A DNA stretch of 64,000 nucleotides from Micropterix aruncella (GCA_944548615.1 OX155972.1:8634159-8698158), one strand, 5' to 3'. Shown: positions 24,606 through 40,600, counted from the first letter of the stretch. A program made the numbers and translations. Notes: generated by a model from the sequence alone, not told the origin.

Positions 24606-24860
24606 AATATGGAAAACTTAAAATATCGCGTTATTTAAGAATACGAGTTCCACCGTGGCACCAGCGCTGCAGAAACAGTTCGAAGGATTATTGATGTGTA
24701 TGGGGAAGCTACTGTAAAAAAAAAACATAGTACACTATTGGTTTCCACGTTTTTGTTTTGGAAACTTTTTACCAACAGAACAAACCCCATGGGCGACCGG
24801 AGACCCGAAGTCTACTTTTGGTCCGAAGTCCACATTTGGATCGAAGTCCTATAAATTCTA
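24606..24860 (+). pseudogene. mariner transposase N-terminal remnant
   Basis: Translation gives EYEFHRGTSAAETVRRIIDV followed by YGEATV, the first DNA-binding helices of a mariner-type transposase (.YEF..G..A.ET.R.I...YG...V). A frame change then leads to a 'GRPET' piece, part of the conserved linker. Catalytic domain absent. It differs from the mariner fragments at 14345 and 54003, so more than one mariner lineage is represented. Confidence 0.6.
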
Positions 24861-24944
24861 ACCAGAATTCAGATTTGCCTAGTTCGATAAATTTTAATAT
24901 TAAGTATGTTATACTAAATTTAAAATACCCTTTGTATTTCAATG

Positions 24945-25738
<794 letters not shown>

Positions 25739-25739
25739 A

Positions 25740-26100
25740 TCAGTATCAGTATCAGTATCAATTTATTTATTCAGAATATACAATAAATCATGTCCTAATA
25801 ATTACTTAATGTTAAAATTAAGTAAGTAAAAGTTAAAGTAAGGTAGACATGATAAAAAAAATAAGCAGCTACTAAGTAACACTGAAAACAAAGCTACAAC
25901 TGCGTCAACTAAAGTGGACTTTAAAAGGTATTTTGATTGAGGAACAAAACAAGACTGGGTATACATATAAAATAAATAATTATCAAAAAATAATAATAGT
26001 CAGCTACTTTATACCAAAATAATTAAAATAACCACATAATACAATAAAAAGTGTTAAAACAAATAGGAAAATCAACGTATGTATTTAGATGGACAGGTGT
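25740..26100 (-). mobile_element. possible LINE 3' UTR with (GATACT)n tail
   Basis: 'cagtatcagtatcagtatca' at 25741 followed by AT-rich sequence looks, on the minus strand, like a retroposon 3' UTR ending in a short hexamer tail. No coding part identified. Confidence 0.35.
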
Positions 26101-26113
26101 GTTATCTATACTA

Positions 26114-26647
26114 TCTATACTAATATTAAAAAGAGGTAAAGTTTGTGAGGTTGTAGGAAGTAATCTCTGGATCTACTGAACCGATTTTGAAAATTCTTTT
26201 ACCAAAAGATAGCCACGTTATTTGTGAGTGTCATAGGCTATATATTAATCCGAAAAAATTTTATCGTGGCAGTTGGATTTGCAAAGTAAGTCGGAGAAAA
26301 AACGGTCGAATGAAAACGTTTCTTACGGACGCTGCTTTAACGATGAGAGATATATGATTGAGTGTTAGAAAAAAGTTGTAGAGCTTAGTAATGCCTACAA
26401 AAAAGTCATCGACTGCATATGTCTACATTTTATATTTAAGTCACAAAAAGTAGTTTTTTTTATTAAAAAATAATTTAAATCGGTAGGTCATGTTTATTGG
26501 TCATATTATCAACAATTATGAATTCTTATCAAAATAAGTAAATTTATCGTCTCAAGTGTTTAAAACAAAGACTTTTCCCTTTTCTTGCATAAATAGTTAA
26601 AGAGATAATACGACAGAGGTATGGAACCGCGACCGTGTCGTAATCTA
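26114..26647 (+). mobile_element. non-autonomous Helitron, 3'-truncated copy
   Basis: Starts TCTATACTAATATTA after A and follows the copy at 54868-55613 for about 480 bp, to 'ttaaagagataa'. It then diverges into a short sequence with a 7-bp hairpin (TACGACA/TGTCGTA) and meets the next copy at 26648. No CTAG end, no coding capacity. Confidence 0.65.
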
Positions 26648-27230
26648 TCTATACTAATATTATAGAGATAAAGTTTGTGAGGTTGTAGTAAGTAATATCT
26701 GGATCTACTGAACCGATTTTGAAAATTCTTTTACCTATAGAAAGCTGCGGTATTTGTGAGTGTCATAGGCTATAAATTAATTCGAAAAATGAGAAGACTT
26801 TTTCGTGGTAGTCGGATTTCCAAAGTGAGTCGGAAAAAACGGTCGAACGAAACGGTTATTTGTGAGTGTCATAGCCTATATATTAATTAGGTAATGTTTA
26901 TTGGTCATATTATCAAAAATTATGAATTCTTATCAAAATAACGTTTATCGTCTCAAGTGTTGAAAACAAAAGACTTTTCCCTTTTACTGCATAAATGATT
27001 AAAGAGATAAGACACTCACAAATAAGTCACTCACAAGAAGACACTCACAAATAACGGTAATATAGTCAAATTGGCATGCAAATACATACATACATATGCA
27101 GTAAAAATATAACCCGTCTTTTGGCAGTCAGTAAATAAATCATAGCACTCAGTACTAACCGAACCACATTCATAATTTCATCACAAGTAAAAAGTTTTAC
27201 AGCCCAACGAAGTGGGCACGGGTCAGCTAG
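26648..27230 (+). mobile_element. non-autonomous Helitron with internal deletion
   Basis: Host A precedes the 5' TC (26648-26649). The 3' end has a hairpin GCCCA/TGGGC at 27202-27217, a 9-nt spacer, CTAG at 27227-27230 and host T. These are the defining Helitron terminal features. Compared with 54868-55613, an internal segment of about 160 bp is missing. Confidence 0.75.
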
Positions 27231-27479
27231 TGTTAAATATTATAATACATATTTTTTGCGTTGCTTTTAAACTTGATTTATGATAACCACATTTAAATGA
27301 ATCGGTATGCCCCAAAAAATCATCCAGCTCATATAAAGCATAATTATGTGGATTGCGACATTTCGAACCTTCCAAGCGCCTTTCTTTCCATCTACTTTGA
27401 GAACAGTCGCCGCTGACCGCCCTATACAAAAACGTTTCTTACTTTTCGTATATTTTAAACAGTTGGGCGGTGTCGAGTA

Positions 27480-28085
27480 CAACGGGCGAACTCGTCACCC
27501 AAGGCTGGTATACCGATATGTGATCGTTCTTTCAGCCATGGGATGAGCGTAGAAGACTTTAGGACGGTACAAACCTATCGTCCAGCAACTCCACTAGCCC
27601 GTCAGATGCTAACGCCTTACGGCGAGGCACCAGGAAAGGTATGCAGCGGGAAGTCTCGCCCCCTGACTACCAGTTTTAAAGAATATCTCCGTTTGGAAAT
27701 ACCAATCAGGTTATCACCAACCTCCCGACTGGTCACGGATCCGAAGTACCATAAGTTCAGCGGTAATTCAGTTTGAATCTATCGCGGACCAAAGGCATAA
27801 TTTGCCCGTCTCTGGATTCAGGATCAGGTAGACTAATGGTCGTTTCAAGAGTGGTTGACGACAGGGCAACATCCACCACCGCTGCTTAGGAGACAGTATA
27901 TTTTCATAGTCTCCAGACTCCTTCAGCAATTAGTCAGAGTGCACAACTGAGTGGCGTTGTCGATCGGTGAGCAAACCGTCCAGTAGCGCCGATATACAAT
28001 CACACCAGGAGACCAATCCACCAGCCGTGAGGCGTGAGACGCGAGAGTCTTACCCGGGGTTGAATCGTGAGTTGGTCAGATCCGT
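27480..28085 (+). repeat. GC-rich interspersed repeat unit (B and part of A)
   Basis: 'tacaacgggcgaactcgtca', 'gcgtagaagactttagg', 'aacgccttacggcgaggcac', 'cagttttaaagaatatctcc' and 'gatcggtgagcaaaccgtcc' align in order with the units at 38770-39330 and 42566-43225. It is the plus-strand orientation. The short frames are not conserved. Confidence 0.7.
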
Positions 28086-28653
28086 GAACAAAATGGATCT
28101 TATGGCCCAAGCTGCACGAAAACATTTGCCACCCAACTATATTTCAGGCAATACGGAAACTATCCCTAATTATATCCTACAAAAAATAACTTCAAATATT
28201 GCAGTTATTAGGTCATCTTAGATTAAGTACGCCAAAGGCACATCTGGCTAAGCCTTTATAAAAGTGGCCAAAAGTAGGAAAACAAAAGTAATTAATCCGA
28301 CGCGCCTCACTTTTGAGTGGCGTGGGTGGTCCTTAATTGGTTCGGGAATTGAAGCTACTTTTTCAAAATTCTCCATTAAAAAACAATTTCCAACGACCGG
28401 GAAACGCTTTTAACGCGAATGAGTGGCGTCGCATTAAGGGTAGGACACAGTCCATAAAATCTACCTAGATTTTAGGTTTATTCAATTGAATATTTTTTTA
28501 CACGACTATCCAACAAAATCGGAGTCTAATGTGTAATCTATGTATGTTTTACGATTCTTATTTTCTTTACACAATAACTTCCAAACACTTGAACCGATTT
28601 AGAGCCCCCGCACACCGGACCGCCTGTGGCGGCCTCTAGAAGCGACCCGTGTT

Positions 28654-28905
28654 TTATACATTTTGTCTAGCATCGGCGCAAACCGAGCATTCGCGTGACC
28701 GAACACTGAATTTATCTGGATGACATTTTAATTCTTCAAAAAGCAATTTCTGTTGTCCATGATCATTGCGAGAAGTTAGAATTGGATTAACCCAGTGATG
28801 AATTGGACGTCGATTGTTGTGAATTCGGCGACGTTTCCTACATCGTACAATAATCAACAACGAAAGCAAGACACTTTTTATTTTACAAACACGTTCGACC
28901 TCTGA
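28654..28905 (-). pseudogene. possible PIF/Harbinger-type transposase N-terminal remnant
   Basis: A minus-strand frame carries [15 protein letters not shown] followed by [13 protein letters not shown], similar in layout to the N-terminus of HARBI1-like proteins (R..WV.PI...R...G....L..EL..D...F). The catalytic DDE region and the YFRM motif are not seen. The frame runs on into the (TA)n array as an artefact. It could also be an unrelated host fragment. Confidence 0.4.
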
Positions 28906-31570
<2,665 letters not shown>

Positions 31571-31576
31571 GTGTGT

Positions 31577-32270
31577 GGTATTGTTAGATGGAAATACACT
31601 GTTTCCTAGACAGCGGGGGTGGATGTTGACCTGTTGTCATGCCACTCTTGAAATGACCTTGGGCCACTCGATCCCGCGTGGCACTATGGGCAAAGAACGC
31701 CCAGGTCCGCGATAAATACTAACTGAATTACCGCTGTAATACAACAGGTAGAGGTCGCGTAAGCGACTTCGGACCCGTAACCAGTCGAAAGGACGGAGGT
31801 ATCCTGAAGGTAAATTCCAGACGGAGATATCCTGCCAAAACTGGGAGTCAGGGGGCGAAGCTGGTTGCCTTTCCCGGTGCCTCGCCGTAAGGCGTTGGCC
31901 TCTAACGAGCAGGTGGCGAAGCTTGACGGTGGACTGTTTTGTCCTAAGTTTTCTACGCTCACCTCAGAAGGATACATTTCGTTAAAACTTCCTGAGGTGA
32001 CGGGTTCGCCCATTGTAGTTGACAACTCTAGTTGTCTGTCCACGATGACGCCCAAACGCTTAATCTTATTTAGCTGAAATTGATGGTATGCAGGCATCAA
32101 TTTGTCATGTTAAGAGTTGAAATATTACGGTTGAAATCAGTTCACCAGGGGGTGCACTAGTCATATTTAAATCTCGAAATATTGAACTTATTTACTAGAA
32201 ATGTGGTAGGTACCACACAAATGCCTTGTTAGGCCAAAATCATATTGTGAAATTTTGGTTGGAATATCAC
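31577..32270 (-). repeat. GC-rich interspersed repeat unit (B then C)
   Basis: Reverse-B orientation: 'cggaggtatcctgaaggtaa', 'ggtgcctcgccgtaaggcgt', 'gacgggttcgcccattgtag', then module C ('acgatgacgcccaaacgctt', 'gcaggcatcaa', 'ctcgaaatattg'). It pairs head-to-head with the unit beginning at 32290. Confidence 0.7.
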
Positions 32271-32289
32271 ATACACAAACTATACTTAG

Positions 32290-33030
32290 AGGTGTCAACT
32301 ACAACGGGCGAACCCATCACCTCAGGAAGTTTTAACGATAATGATCGTTGTATCTCCCGTGAGGTGAAAGAAGACGTTGGACGACACAAAGCCACGAACC
32401 CGCCAAAGGCCAACGCTCTACGGCGAGGTATCGCTCTACGAGGAGGATATAAAGGCTACAACTAGAGCGATCATGATCTCCCATGAAGTGAGCGCAGAAG
32501 ACTTACGACAAAAACAGTCCACCGTCAAGCTCCGCCACATGCCCGCAAGAGGCCAACGCCTTATCCGCGAGATAACCAGGTATGTTATCCAGCGGGCTTA
32601 CATTCACGCCATTACTTCCAGTTGCGACCAGATTACTCTGGTCTCTCGGCTGGTTACAAGTTCGAGGTCGCTTGCGCGGTCATCTCCCTTACGAACCGAA
32701 TCTATCGCGAACCACGGCATCCTTTGCCCGGCTGTTCACCCCGGATCGGGTAGCCGATGGTCGTTTCAAGAGCAGTCACCGTAAGGTCAGCAACCAACCC
32801 CGCTCTATAGGAAACAGTACTGCTTCCAGACTCACCCGACTGTTAGTCAGAATGCACAATCGATTGGATTACGCCGCACGGTGCGTAGACCGTCCAGGAG
32901 CGCCAGAAGATTGACTCCTAGAGTCCTACCCGGGCTTGCGCTTCATGCGTGGAGGCCGCCGGATGGGTGTTGACCCGTGTGTGTGACCGACCCGAAACAA
33001 ATGGATCTTCGTGGCCAACTCAGCAATAGC
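32290..33030 (+). repeat. GC-rich interspersed repeat unit (B then A)
   Basis: Starts 'tcaactacaacgggcgaacc' and ends 'ccaactcagcaatagcccat'. A 110-codon frame at 32582-32914 has counterparts in 42802-43083 and 43224-43445, ending with a shared DRPGAPED-like tail in two of them, but no start, domain or consistent frame supports a gene. Confidence 0.7.
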
Positions 33031-33579
33031 CCATTAGCGCCCTTATACAAACTACAATAATAATATTTAAATTCCCAAATATATTTTTATCAAATATTAA
33101 CGCCGAGACGCCCGAGGCTATCCGAGGAACGAGACGCGCCGTCCAAGGCCGTTGTGTAACGGAACCCAAACGAGTTCATCTGCCGGCCGAGAGAGAGAGC
33201 GTTAATCGATCTTGTTTTATGAAATTTATATTCAGATGAAATCAGTCCTTGGCTACTTCTCGGGAAAGTCTTTGGGTGACAAAACAGATCAATATGAAAT
33301 ATTTATTTAATATGTACAGGATGTAATCTCATCACGGGTATTTCTTGTAGTGAGTGTATCAGTACGACGAGGTAAGCAACTTTTGATTTAAAAAATTGAT
33401 AAAACAAAAAAAGTTTTTTATAATGTTCTTTGATTGTTAAATTTGTAAATTGCATATATTGAAAATCAGTTTGAGAAGCGTTACATTCTCTGAGACCGAA
33501 CTTCCTGACCCAGCCTCGAATCTAATATTTTTCCAATGTAGCGTAATCGTGTAGTTTTTTTTGTTCATCAATAGTTTTT
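33031..33579. other. no recognisable gene
   Basis: A GC-richer piece at 33105-33200 is followed by AT-rich DNA. Neither an ORF nor a known terminus was recognised before the foldback element. Confidence 0.4.
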
Positions 33580-34148
33580 AAGCTATTGCATAGCTTTTAT
33601 CGCGGGCCTAGGCCAGCGCGGCGACCGAATGAAGAAATTTCTTAACGAAAATCAATGATTTTAAACTGATAATTACGTCTAAACGAGTACTGCTTACGAT
33701 TCCAAAAAAATATATGTTGAACAAGAACATTTTCCTAATATTGCTAGCTTTGAATATTTTAGATTTTGTTTATATTACATAGTGTAATTAATTTGTGAAA
33801 TTAGGTCTAACCGAACACAAAAACGACTACTACGCAAATACTATCTGACGTATTATTATGAAACCTGCACCATTTTAAAGATAATTTAATTATCTATCTT
33901 TTTATCTACGTTTTTTTTTCGAATAATCCGTTTTTTTTGCTTTATCGAATAAAAAATTCGTGCGCGGCGCTCTATCGGAAGACGTTTAAATTATTCCGAA
34001 TCATTTGCTTTCGGAGCCGCAAATGATTCGGAATAATTTCAACGTTTTCCGAGAGAGCGCAGTTATCTGATAAATAAATATAATTGCATAAGTTGTTAAA
34101 AATGCTATGTAATAGCTTTACCGCGGCAGTCCCCGAGTGCCACACGTA
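33580..34148 (-). mobile_element. foldback repeat, copy 1
   Basis: Bounded by AAGCTATTGCATAGC at the left and GCCACACGTA at the right, with T-runs outside both. The palindromic word GCTATTGCATAGC recurs inverted near the right end (34110-34122). In the centre, 33967-34062 forms a long imperfect hairpin with arms of about 40 bp. No coding frame. The outer flanks share a near-identical 12-mer (gttcatcaatag / gtttatcaatag), a possible target-site duplication. Class unresolved: a retroposon on the minus strand with A-tail, or a DNA foldback element. Confidence 0.7.
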
Positions 34149-34159
34149 TTTTTTTTAGT

Positions 34160-34489
34160 TTATCAATAGTTCAATAGTTTTTTTTGTCCGAAATCCATAT
34201 TGACTGTCTGAAATGACCCCAAATTTTTCAAGGAAACCATTTAGTCGTTTTTCGATGACCTTCTCCAGAATTTTTGAGAAATTACTCAGTAGGGCTACGG
34301 GTCGATAATTTTCTACGCTCGTGGGATCGCCCTCTTTATATATCGGTGTAATCTTGGCTACTTTATAACAATCTGGAAATATTTGCTCTGAAAAGCTTAA
34401 ATTGTAAAGATATGTTAGACAAGGTGCGAGTACACGTTTATAGATTTTATTTACGCTAACAGGTATGTCATCGAGACCAGTTGATTTTT
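34160..34489 (-). pseudogene. LINE reverse transcriptase, fingers part (interrupted ORF)
   Basis: The minus strand reads STGLDDIPVSVNKIYKRVLA, then FPDCYKVAKITPIYKEGDP, VENYRPVALLSNFSKILEKV and DSQYGFR with no stop over about 100 codons. These are RT blocks 0-2 of a non-LTR element. The frame is cut exactly at 34489/34490 by foldback copy 2, and the preceding residues (EKCIDSLKNKK) are found on the other side of that insertion at 35088-35125. The catalytic YADD is lost beyond copy 1. Confidence 0.75.
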
Positions 34490-35087
34490 AAGCTATTGCA
34501 TAGCTTTTATCGCGGGCCTAGGCCAGCGCGGCGACCGAATGAAGAAATTTCTTAACGAAAATTAATGATTTTAAACTGATAATTACGTCTAAACGAGTAC
34601 TGCTTACGATTCGAAAAAAATATATGTTAAACAAGAACATTTTCCTAATATTTTTAGATTTGAATATTTTAGATTTTGTTTATATTACATAGAGTAATTA
34701 ATTTGTGAAATTTGGTCTAACCGAACACAAAAACGACTACTACGCAAATACTATCTGGCGTATTATTATGAAACTTGCACCATTTTAAAGATAATTTAAT
34801 TATCTATCTTTTTATCTACGATTTTTTTCTAATAATCCGGTTTTTTTGCTTTATCGAATAAAACATTCGTGCGCGGCGCTCTATCGGAAGACGTTTAAAT
34901 TATTCCGAATCATTTTCTTCCGCAGCCGCAAATGATTTGGAATAATTTCAACGTTTTCCGATAGAGCGCAGTTATCTGATATGAGAAAAAATAAAATAAG
35001 TAAAATAAATAAATAATTATAATTGCATAAGTTGTTAAAAATGCTATGCAATAGCTTTACCGCGGCAGTCCCCGAGTGCCACACGTA
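34490..35087 (-). mobile_element. foldback repeat, copy 2, inserted in a LINE RT frame
   Basis: Same ends and internal hairpin (34872-34967) as copy 1; about 95% identical by eye. It sits in a T-run that encodes Lys-Lys on the minus strand, between LKNKK and STGLDD of the RT. The flanking reading frame can be followed from one side to the other, which fixes the element's boundaries and shows the insertion is later than the LINE. Confidence 0.85.
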
Positions 35088-35268
35088 TTTTTTGTTCTTT
35101 AGAGAGTCGATGCATTTTTCTATTTCTTGATTGTTGATCGATAGTTTGATCCTTATTAAATGTAGTTTATGTAGAACTCTTTGGATGCTTTCTATTTTTC
35201 TAGAGTTTATATATTTTTGTTATTGAATTGCTGATTCTCTATGTTTTCTCATTATTTCTGTTGTTTTT
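35088..35268 (-). pseudogene. LINE ORF2, linker before RT (continuation of the interrupted ORF)
   Basis: The minus strand encodes IESIQRVLHKLHLIRIKLSI and NNQEIEKCIDSLKNK leading straight into the RT block at 34489 once copy 2 is disregarded. The same linker is found at 46150-46300, so two copies of this LINE are in the window. The right side is interrupted by foldback copy 3. Confidence 0.65.
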
Positions 35269-35846
35269 AAGCTATTGCATAGCTTTTATCGCGGGCCTAG
35301 GCCAGCGCGGCGACCGAATGAAGAAATTTATTAACGAAAATTAATGATTTTAAACTGATAATTACGTCTAAACGAGTGCTGCTTACGATTCAAAAAAAAT
35401 ATATGTTAAACAAGAACATTTTCGTAATATTCTTAGCTTTGAATATTTTAGATTTCGTTTATATTACATAGTGTAATTAATTTGTGAAATTAGGTCTAAC
35501 CGAACACAAAAACGACTACTACGCAAATACTATCTGGCGTATTATTATGAAACCTGCACCATTTTAAAGATAATTTAATTACCTATCTTTTTATCTACGA
35601 TTTTTTTCGAATAATCAATTTTTTTGCTTTATCTAATAAAAAATTCGTGCGCGGCGCTCTATTGGAAGACGTTTAAATTATTCCGAATCATTTGCGGCGA
35701 ATAATTTCAACGTTTTCCGATAGAGCGCAGTTATCTGATATCATAAAAAATAAAATAAATAAAATAAATAAATATTTATAATTGCATAAGTTGTTAAAAA
35801 TGCTATGCAATAGCTTTACCGCGGCAGTCCCAGAGTGCCACACGTA
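35269..35846 (-). mobile_element. foldback repeat, copy 3
   Basis: Same termini (AAGCTATTGCATAGC ... CCACACGTA); the central hairpin is shortened (35655-35728) because the loop is deleted. It is inserted in the same LINE as copy 2. The related uninterrupted sequence at 46280-46330 shows the pre-insertion state. Confidence 0.8.
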
Positions 35847-36170
35847 TTCTTTTTATTTTTCTAGTTTTTATGTCTTTGTAATTGAATTTTTGAATTTCTA
35901 TGTTTTTTTTTCAATTTTCAGTTTTTTATAGACTTTTTTTATAATTTTGTGAGTAATTTGAAATGTAATTTTATTTGTAGAAATCCCACTAGATATGTAA
36001 TTTCTATACCCAGATCGGGTTTTTGAAAATAAATTATTCTTATTCTTCTTAATCCTGTAAGACGGGTGTAAAGCCTTTTTAGGAAAATTGATGAAATCGC
36101 GTTAATTCTGCCCAGGCTGTTTTTCATTATCAGGCGATATCGTGCCAATCTATTCTCCAAACAAGAAGGA
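35847..36170 (-). pseudogene. upstream part of the interrupted LINE
   Basis: Its sequence matches 46310-46490 closely. A 73-codon minus frame (35939-36160) is present in this copy but I do not recognise its motif. By position it would lie between endonuclease and RT. Confidence 0.45.
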
Positions 36171-36322
36171 AGGTGAGATTGATGAATTCAGTGAAATGTA
36201 CTATGGCGCCTACCTGCTTTAATTGGTATTCCGCTATAAAGGAAATGGAAAACCTACAATTTATTTATTTATATATTTTATACAATAAGGAAAACATACA
36301 GTATGACATAGTATAGATAATT

Positions 36323-37062
<740 letters not shown>

Positions 37063-37344
37063 TTAAATATAAAACCGATTTGGATTTCCTGTGAATTATA
37101 AATTTATCTTCATTCAAGTTAATTTTAGTAATGTTGTGTCTATTGATTTATATATTTTTATTTTTATTTCATTTTTCTTAAAAACATACAGCATAAAAAA
37201 ATACGAATAAGCATAATATTTATACCAGTAACAAAGCCAATGATGTTTAAAATTATTTGCTATATAAGGATTACAAAATATGCTAAACAATACAAAATAA
37301 ATAAAACCAAAAAGAATTTAAAAGTAACAGTTAAAATCGCTAGG

Positions 37345-37500
37345 TGCGAGTGTATGGATGTTAGTGTGTGTTTGTGTGATGGAGAGCGTATATGTGTGAG
37401 TGTGTGTATGTGTGTGTTTGTATGTGTGTGTGCGTGTATGTATGTGTGTGTGAGTGTGTGTATCTGTAGTGCGAATGTGCTTGTGAGTGTTTGTGCATGC
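37345..37500. repeat. GT-rich simple repeat
   Basis: Degenerate (GT)n with GTATGT/GTGAGT variants. It borders the 3' side of the Jockey-like RT fragment; similar GT-rich sequence at 38640-38760 borders the other side. Confidence 0.8.
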
Positions 37501-37504
37501 TAAT

Positions 37505-38609
37505 TCAATCCGATCTGATAATCAGCTTTTCGCGTACCTCCTTAACAAAGGATCGACTATTCTGATGGTTAAATATGTCAATATCGTTAAAGCATACATT
37601 GTATGCATGCATAACGCGCGGCAATAACGAATTGGAACCATAGTTAGTGTTGAACCTTGGTACGTAAAAAGTTGAGTGAGCACGTGCGAGTCGGGAAGGC
37701 GCTCGTATGCTCACCCTACTCAGGAGGTATGAACTGTGCAACCCAGTATGAACAATTTTATGTAGAAACGACATATCTGATACTACTCGCCGGTCCTCTA
37801 ATGTCTCTAAACCGTAGCGTTGCAGACCTTCAGCGTACGACAAGCCGTTGGAAAATAAGCGGTAATTTAGATGACGTATAAATCGTTTTTGAATACGCTC
37901 AATCCTCAGCTTGTATGTAGCATACTGTGGAGACCAAATATTAGAAGCAAATTCAAGCAGGCTGCGTACGTATGCAACATAAACCGTTGTCAAAGAATGA
38001 GTGTTTTTAAGAGGTCTACAAACTCTCATAATAAAACCGAGGGTGCTGTAAGCCCTGTTGACGACTGAATCAATGTGCTTATCCATTAAAAGCTTGCGAT
38101 CTAAGATGACTCCTAGATCACGCACTCGATCTACTTCCAGAATTACATCATTGCCAATTGTATATTTAAAGTTAATAATATTTACATTTCGCGAAAATGA
38201 GATTTTATGGCACTACATTTAAAGAAAGTTTACGTTTACACAGGAAGATCTGAATCGTTTCACAAAAACGAGTGAAACGATTCAGATCTTCCTGGATCAG
38301 TTGACAGTCGCCATGGTTCTTCACTCCCATGAAGATTTTCAAATCATCTGCGTAAAGGAGATAGTCGCAGTGATTAAAGCAAGTACCGACGTCGTTAATA
38401 TAAACATTAAAAAGCAAAGGCCCTAAATGGGATCCCTGTGGAACACCAGACGCAATGCCAAAGAAACTAGATCTAAATCCACCAACGACAACGGCCTGCC
38501 TTCGCTTGAAAACGTAGGATGCTATCCACCTTAACAGATCTCCATGTATGCCCATAGACGACACACGAGCTATTAGCTCAACATGATTGACACGATCAAT
38601 ACTATAAAA
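37505..38609 (-). pseudogene. Jockey-like LINE RT, 5'-truncated, frameshifted
   Basis: The upstream frame (38564-38205 from its first Met; coding match back to about 38609 with RVNHVELIARV) has GVPQGS at residues 40-45 and the catalytic YADD at 71-74 (YADDLKIF). It ends in a frameshift near 38208; the message resumes in the frame ending at 37505 with RDLGVILD, SLLEFASNIWSPQY, RIERIQKRF, APSRLARAHSTFYVP and DIDIF, the full Jockey-type C-terminal tail. YADD and tail fit a Jockey-clade ORF2. A 23-bp perfect hairpin (38241-38294) sits just after the YADD domain and puts atypical residues (TIQIFLC) into a conserved stretch, so it may be a later snap-back change. Inactive copy. Confidence 0.85.
38241..38294. 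repeat. perfect 23-bp hairpin inside the RT fragment
   Basis: Left arm 38241-38263 and right arm 38272-38294 are perfect complements with an 8-nt loop (AAAAACGA). Confidence 0.95.
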
Positions 38610-38769
38610 ACAAAACTATAAAAACATATTACTTTTGAATTGAGAATTGTGTGCGTATCTGTACGTATGTTTTCTGGGAGAGTAAAGGAGACGGTGAGAG
38701 GGAGTTTCTCTATGTGAGCGTATGTGTGTAAGAGAGAAATTGAGTATGTGTTTGTGTCTCTGTTTATTT

Positions 38770-39335
38770 ATAATCAGGAAGACTTGGGGACAAGACAATC
38801 TACTGTCTAGTTCACCAGCAACCCGTTGAGACCAACGCCTTACGCCGAGGCACCGGAAAATGTAACCAGCAGGCAGCCTCGCCCCCTAACTACCAGTTTT
38901 GGCAGGATATCTTCGTCTGGAATTAACCTTCAGGATACTTCCGTCCTCCCGACTGGACCGACAGTGGTAATTCAGTTTGAATTTTTCGCGGATCTGTGCG
39001 TTCTTTGCCCGTAGTGCCACACAGGATCGATTGGCCCAAGGTCCGCGCTGCTTAGGAAACAGTGTATTTCCATAGTCTCCATACCCCTTCAGCAATTAGT
39101 CAGAATGCACAACCGATTGGCTTCGCCGACCGGTGCGCAAACCGTCTAATGGCGCCGGGATAGAATACCGCCGGGAAAAACCGGATCACCAGCTCTGAGG
39201 CCTGAGACGGGGGAGTCTTACACGGGGTAGCCTTCCACTCGAAGAGGCTTCTGAATAGGAGCTGAATCGTGAGTTGAGCCGATTCGAGAACAAAATGTAT
39301 CTTGATGCCCAAGCTGCACGAAACCGTTCGCCCCC
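38770..39335 (+). repeat. GC-rich interspersed repeat unit
   Basis: Landmarks in B-forward orientation: 'aacgccttacgccgaggcac', 'ttttggcaggatatcttcgt', 'cgtcctcccgactgg', 'cagaatgcacaaccgattgg', 'ggagtcttacacggggtagc'. The 5' part of B is absent. Confidence 0.65.
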
Positions 39336-39339
39336 TCAA

Positions 39340-40600
39340 AAGGCCAAAATTTATGAATTTATGAACACTATCAAAATATTCCGGTTTCAATCAAAACGAT
39401 CTAAACGAAAATTCGTTTTTTTTATTATCCTATTCTTGCAATGAAAAATTTCTTGCGAATGAAAGATCCTACACAAATCAGATAAGGTATTAATTAAAAA
39501 ACCTAAATAGACAAATAAATAAATGGAAGTATGCTATTTAGTTTTTTGCCTCTCCTGTAAAATTGAGTTCAACGCTTTTAGATCGTTTTGTTCGCAGACT
39601 CCTCATATTATGTGATATAAAAGTCAAGATTAGTGATTTAGAGCATACAAAACAAGTTTATTCGTGAATTAAATACGCCTGCGCTTCCTTTGTGGTTACT
39701 AGTGGTTTGCCTGCATAATATCAAAAATAAGTATTTAACAAAATAAAATATAAATAGCTAATAAAAGTATTTTATTTTTTGGGAATAATAAAATTAATAA
39801 CCGTGTGTCATAATAATGCTATCTGTCGACAAACTGTTTAACTTCACGAGAGAGTGACATCTACCGGTCCGTTAAAGAACTTAAAATGTGAACAGGATGT
39901 TTGTGCTTTCTGAAGGGTAATAAATTTATTACAGCTTAACGGCTGAAATTCCAGATGGCGCTGCTAGAAGCCACCGAGTAAATCGTAATTAAAATTGAAG
40001 GGTTACAATGCCATCTTTTTGAAAATTTATTTCATTTTTAACCCTAGATCACTAACCTTATTTTTCGACGCTTAATACTAACTTTAGTCGTTTCGACTGC
40101 GGTTTTTAGTCTAAGGGGTTAAAGGGTTTAATTAAAATAAATTGTATACATATTTGTTTTTTATTATTAATGACAAGTATTTATTTGTATAATTTCTTAT
40201 ATTTGTACTAATTATATGGCATGTTTAATAATCAAACAGCCTTACGAATGAGATCATAGTTTCAAGCAAAATCAACAATTGTAACATTTTTAAAGCTTCT
40301 ACATACTTATTATTTTTTATAATTGCCGTGGAACATACTTGGCTACTTACCGGAAGTCGTGGGGTGATACTACCGATTTTCTCCCTCTTAATAACCCTAG
40401 ATTATACACCAGAAAAAGAAGATTCGGAAGAGACAGATTTTTTCTTGACGTTCTTAGCAGATAAGAGGTTTTATTTTTAGTGGGATCAGGCTTTTCCCTG
40501 CAGCCTTCGAAATTATTTTCCAGTTTCTCTTCGCTTTTTTTTGTTTTTTTCCTCTAAATTTGCGAATAGCTATCACCATTGATTATAATTAACGTAATAT
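39340..40600. other. AT-rich, no recognisable gene
   Basis: Several poly-A/T tracts and no motif-bearing frame. Possible decayed 3' UTR sequence at 39700-39800. Confidence 0.4.

Noticed and set aside
33967..34062. Central hairpin of the foldback element as a microRNA precursor
   Set aside because: Present in all three copies as part of the element structure, with imperfect arms of about 40 bp; no independent evidence for processing.
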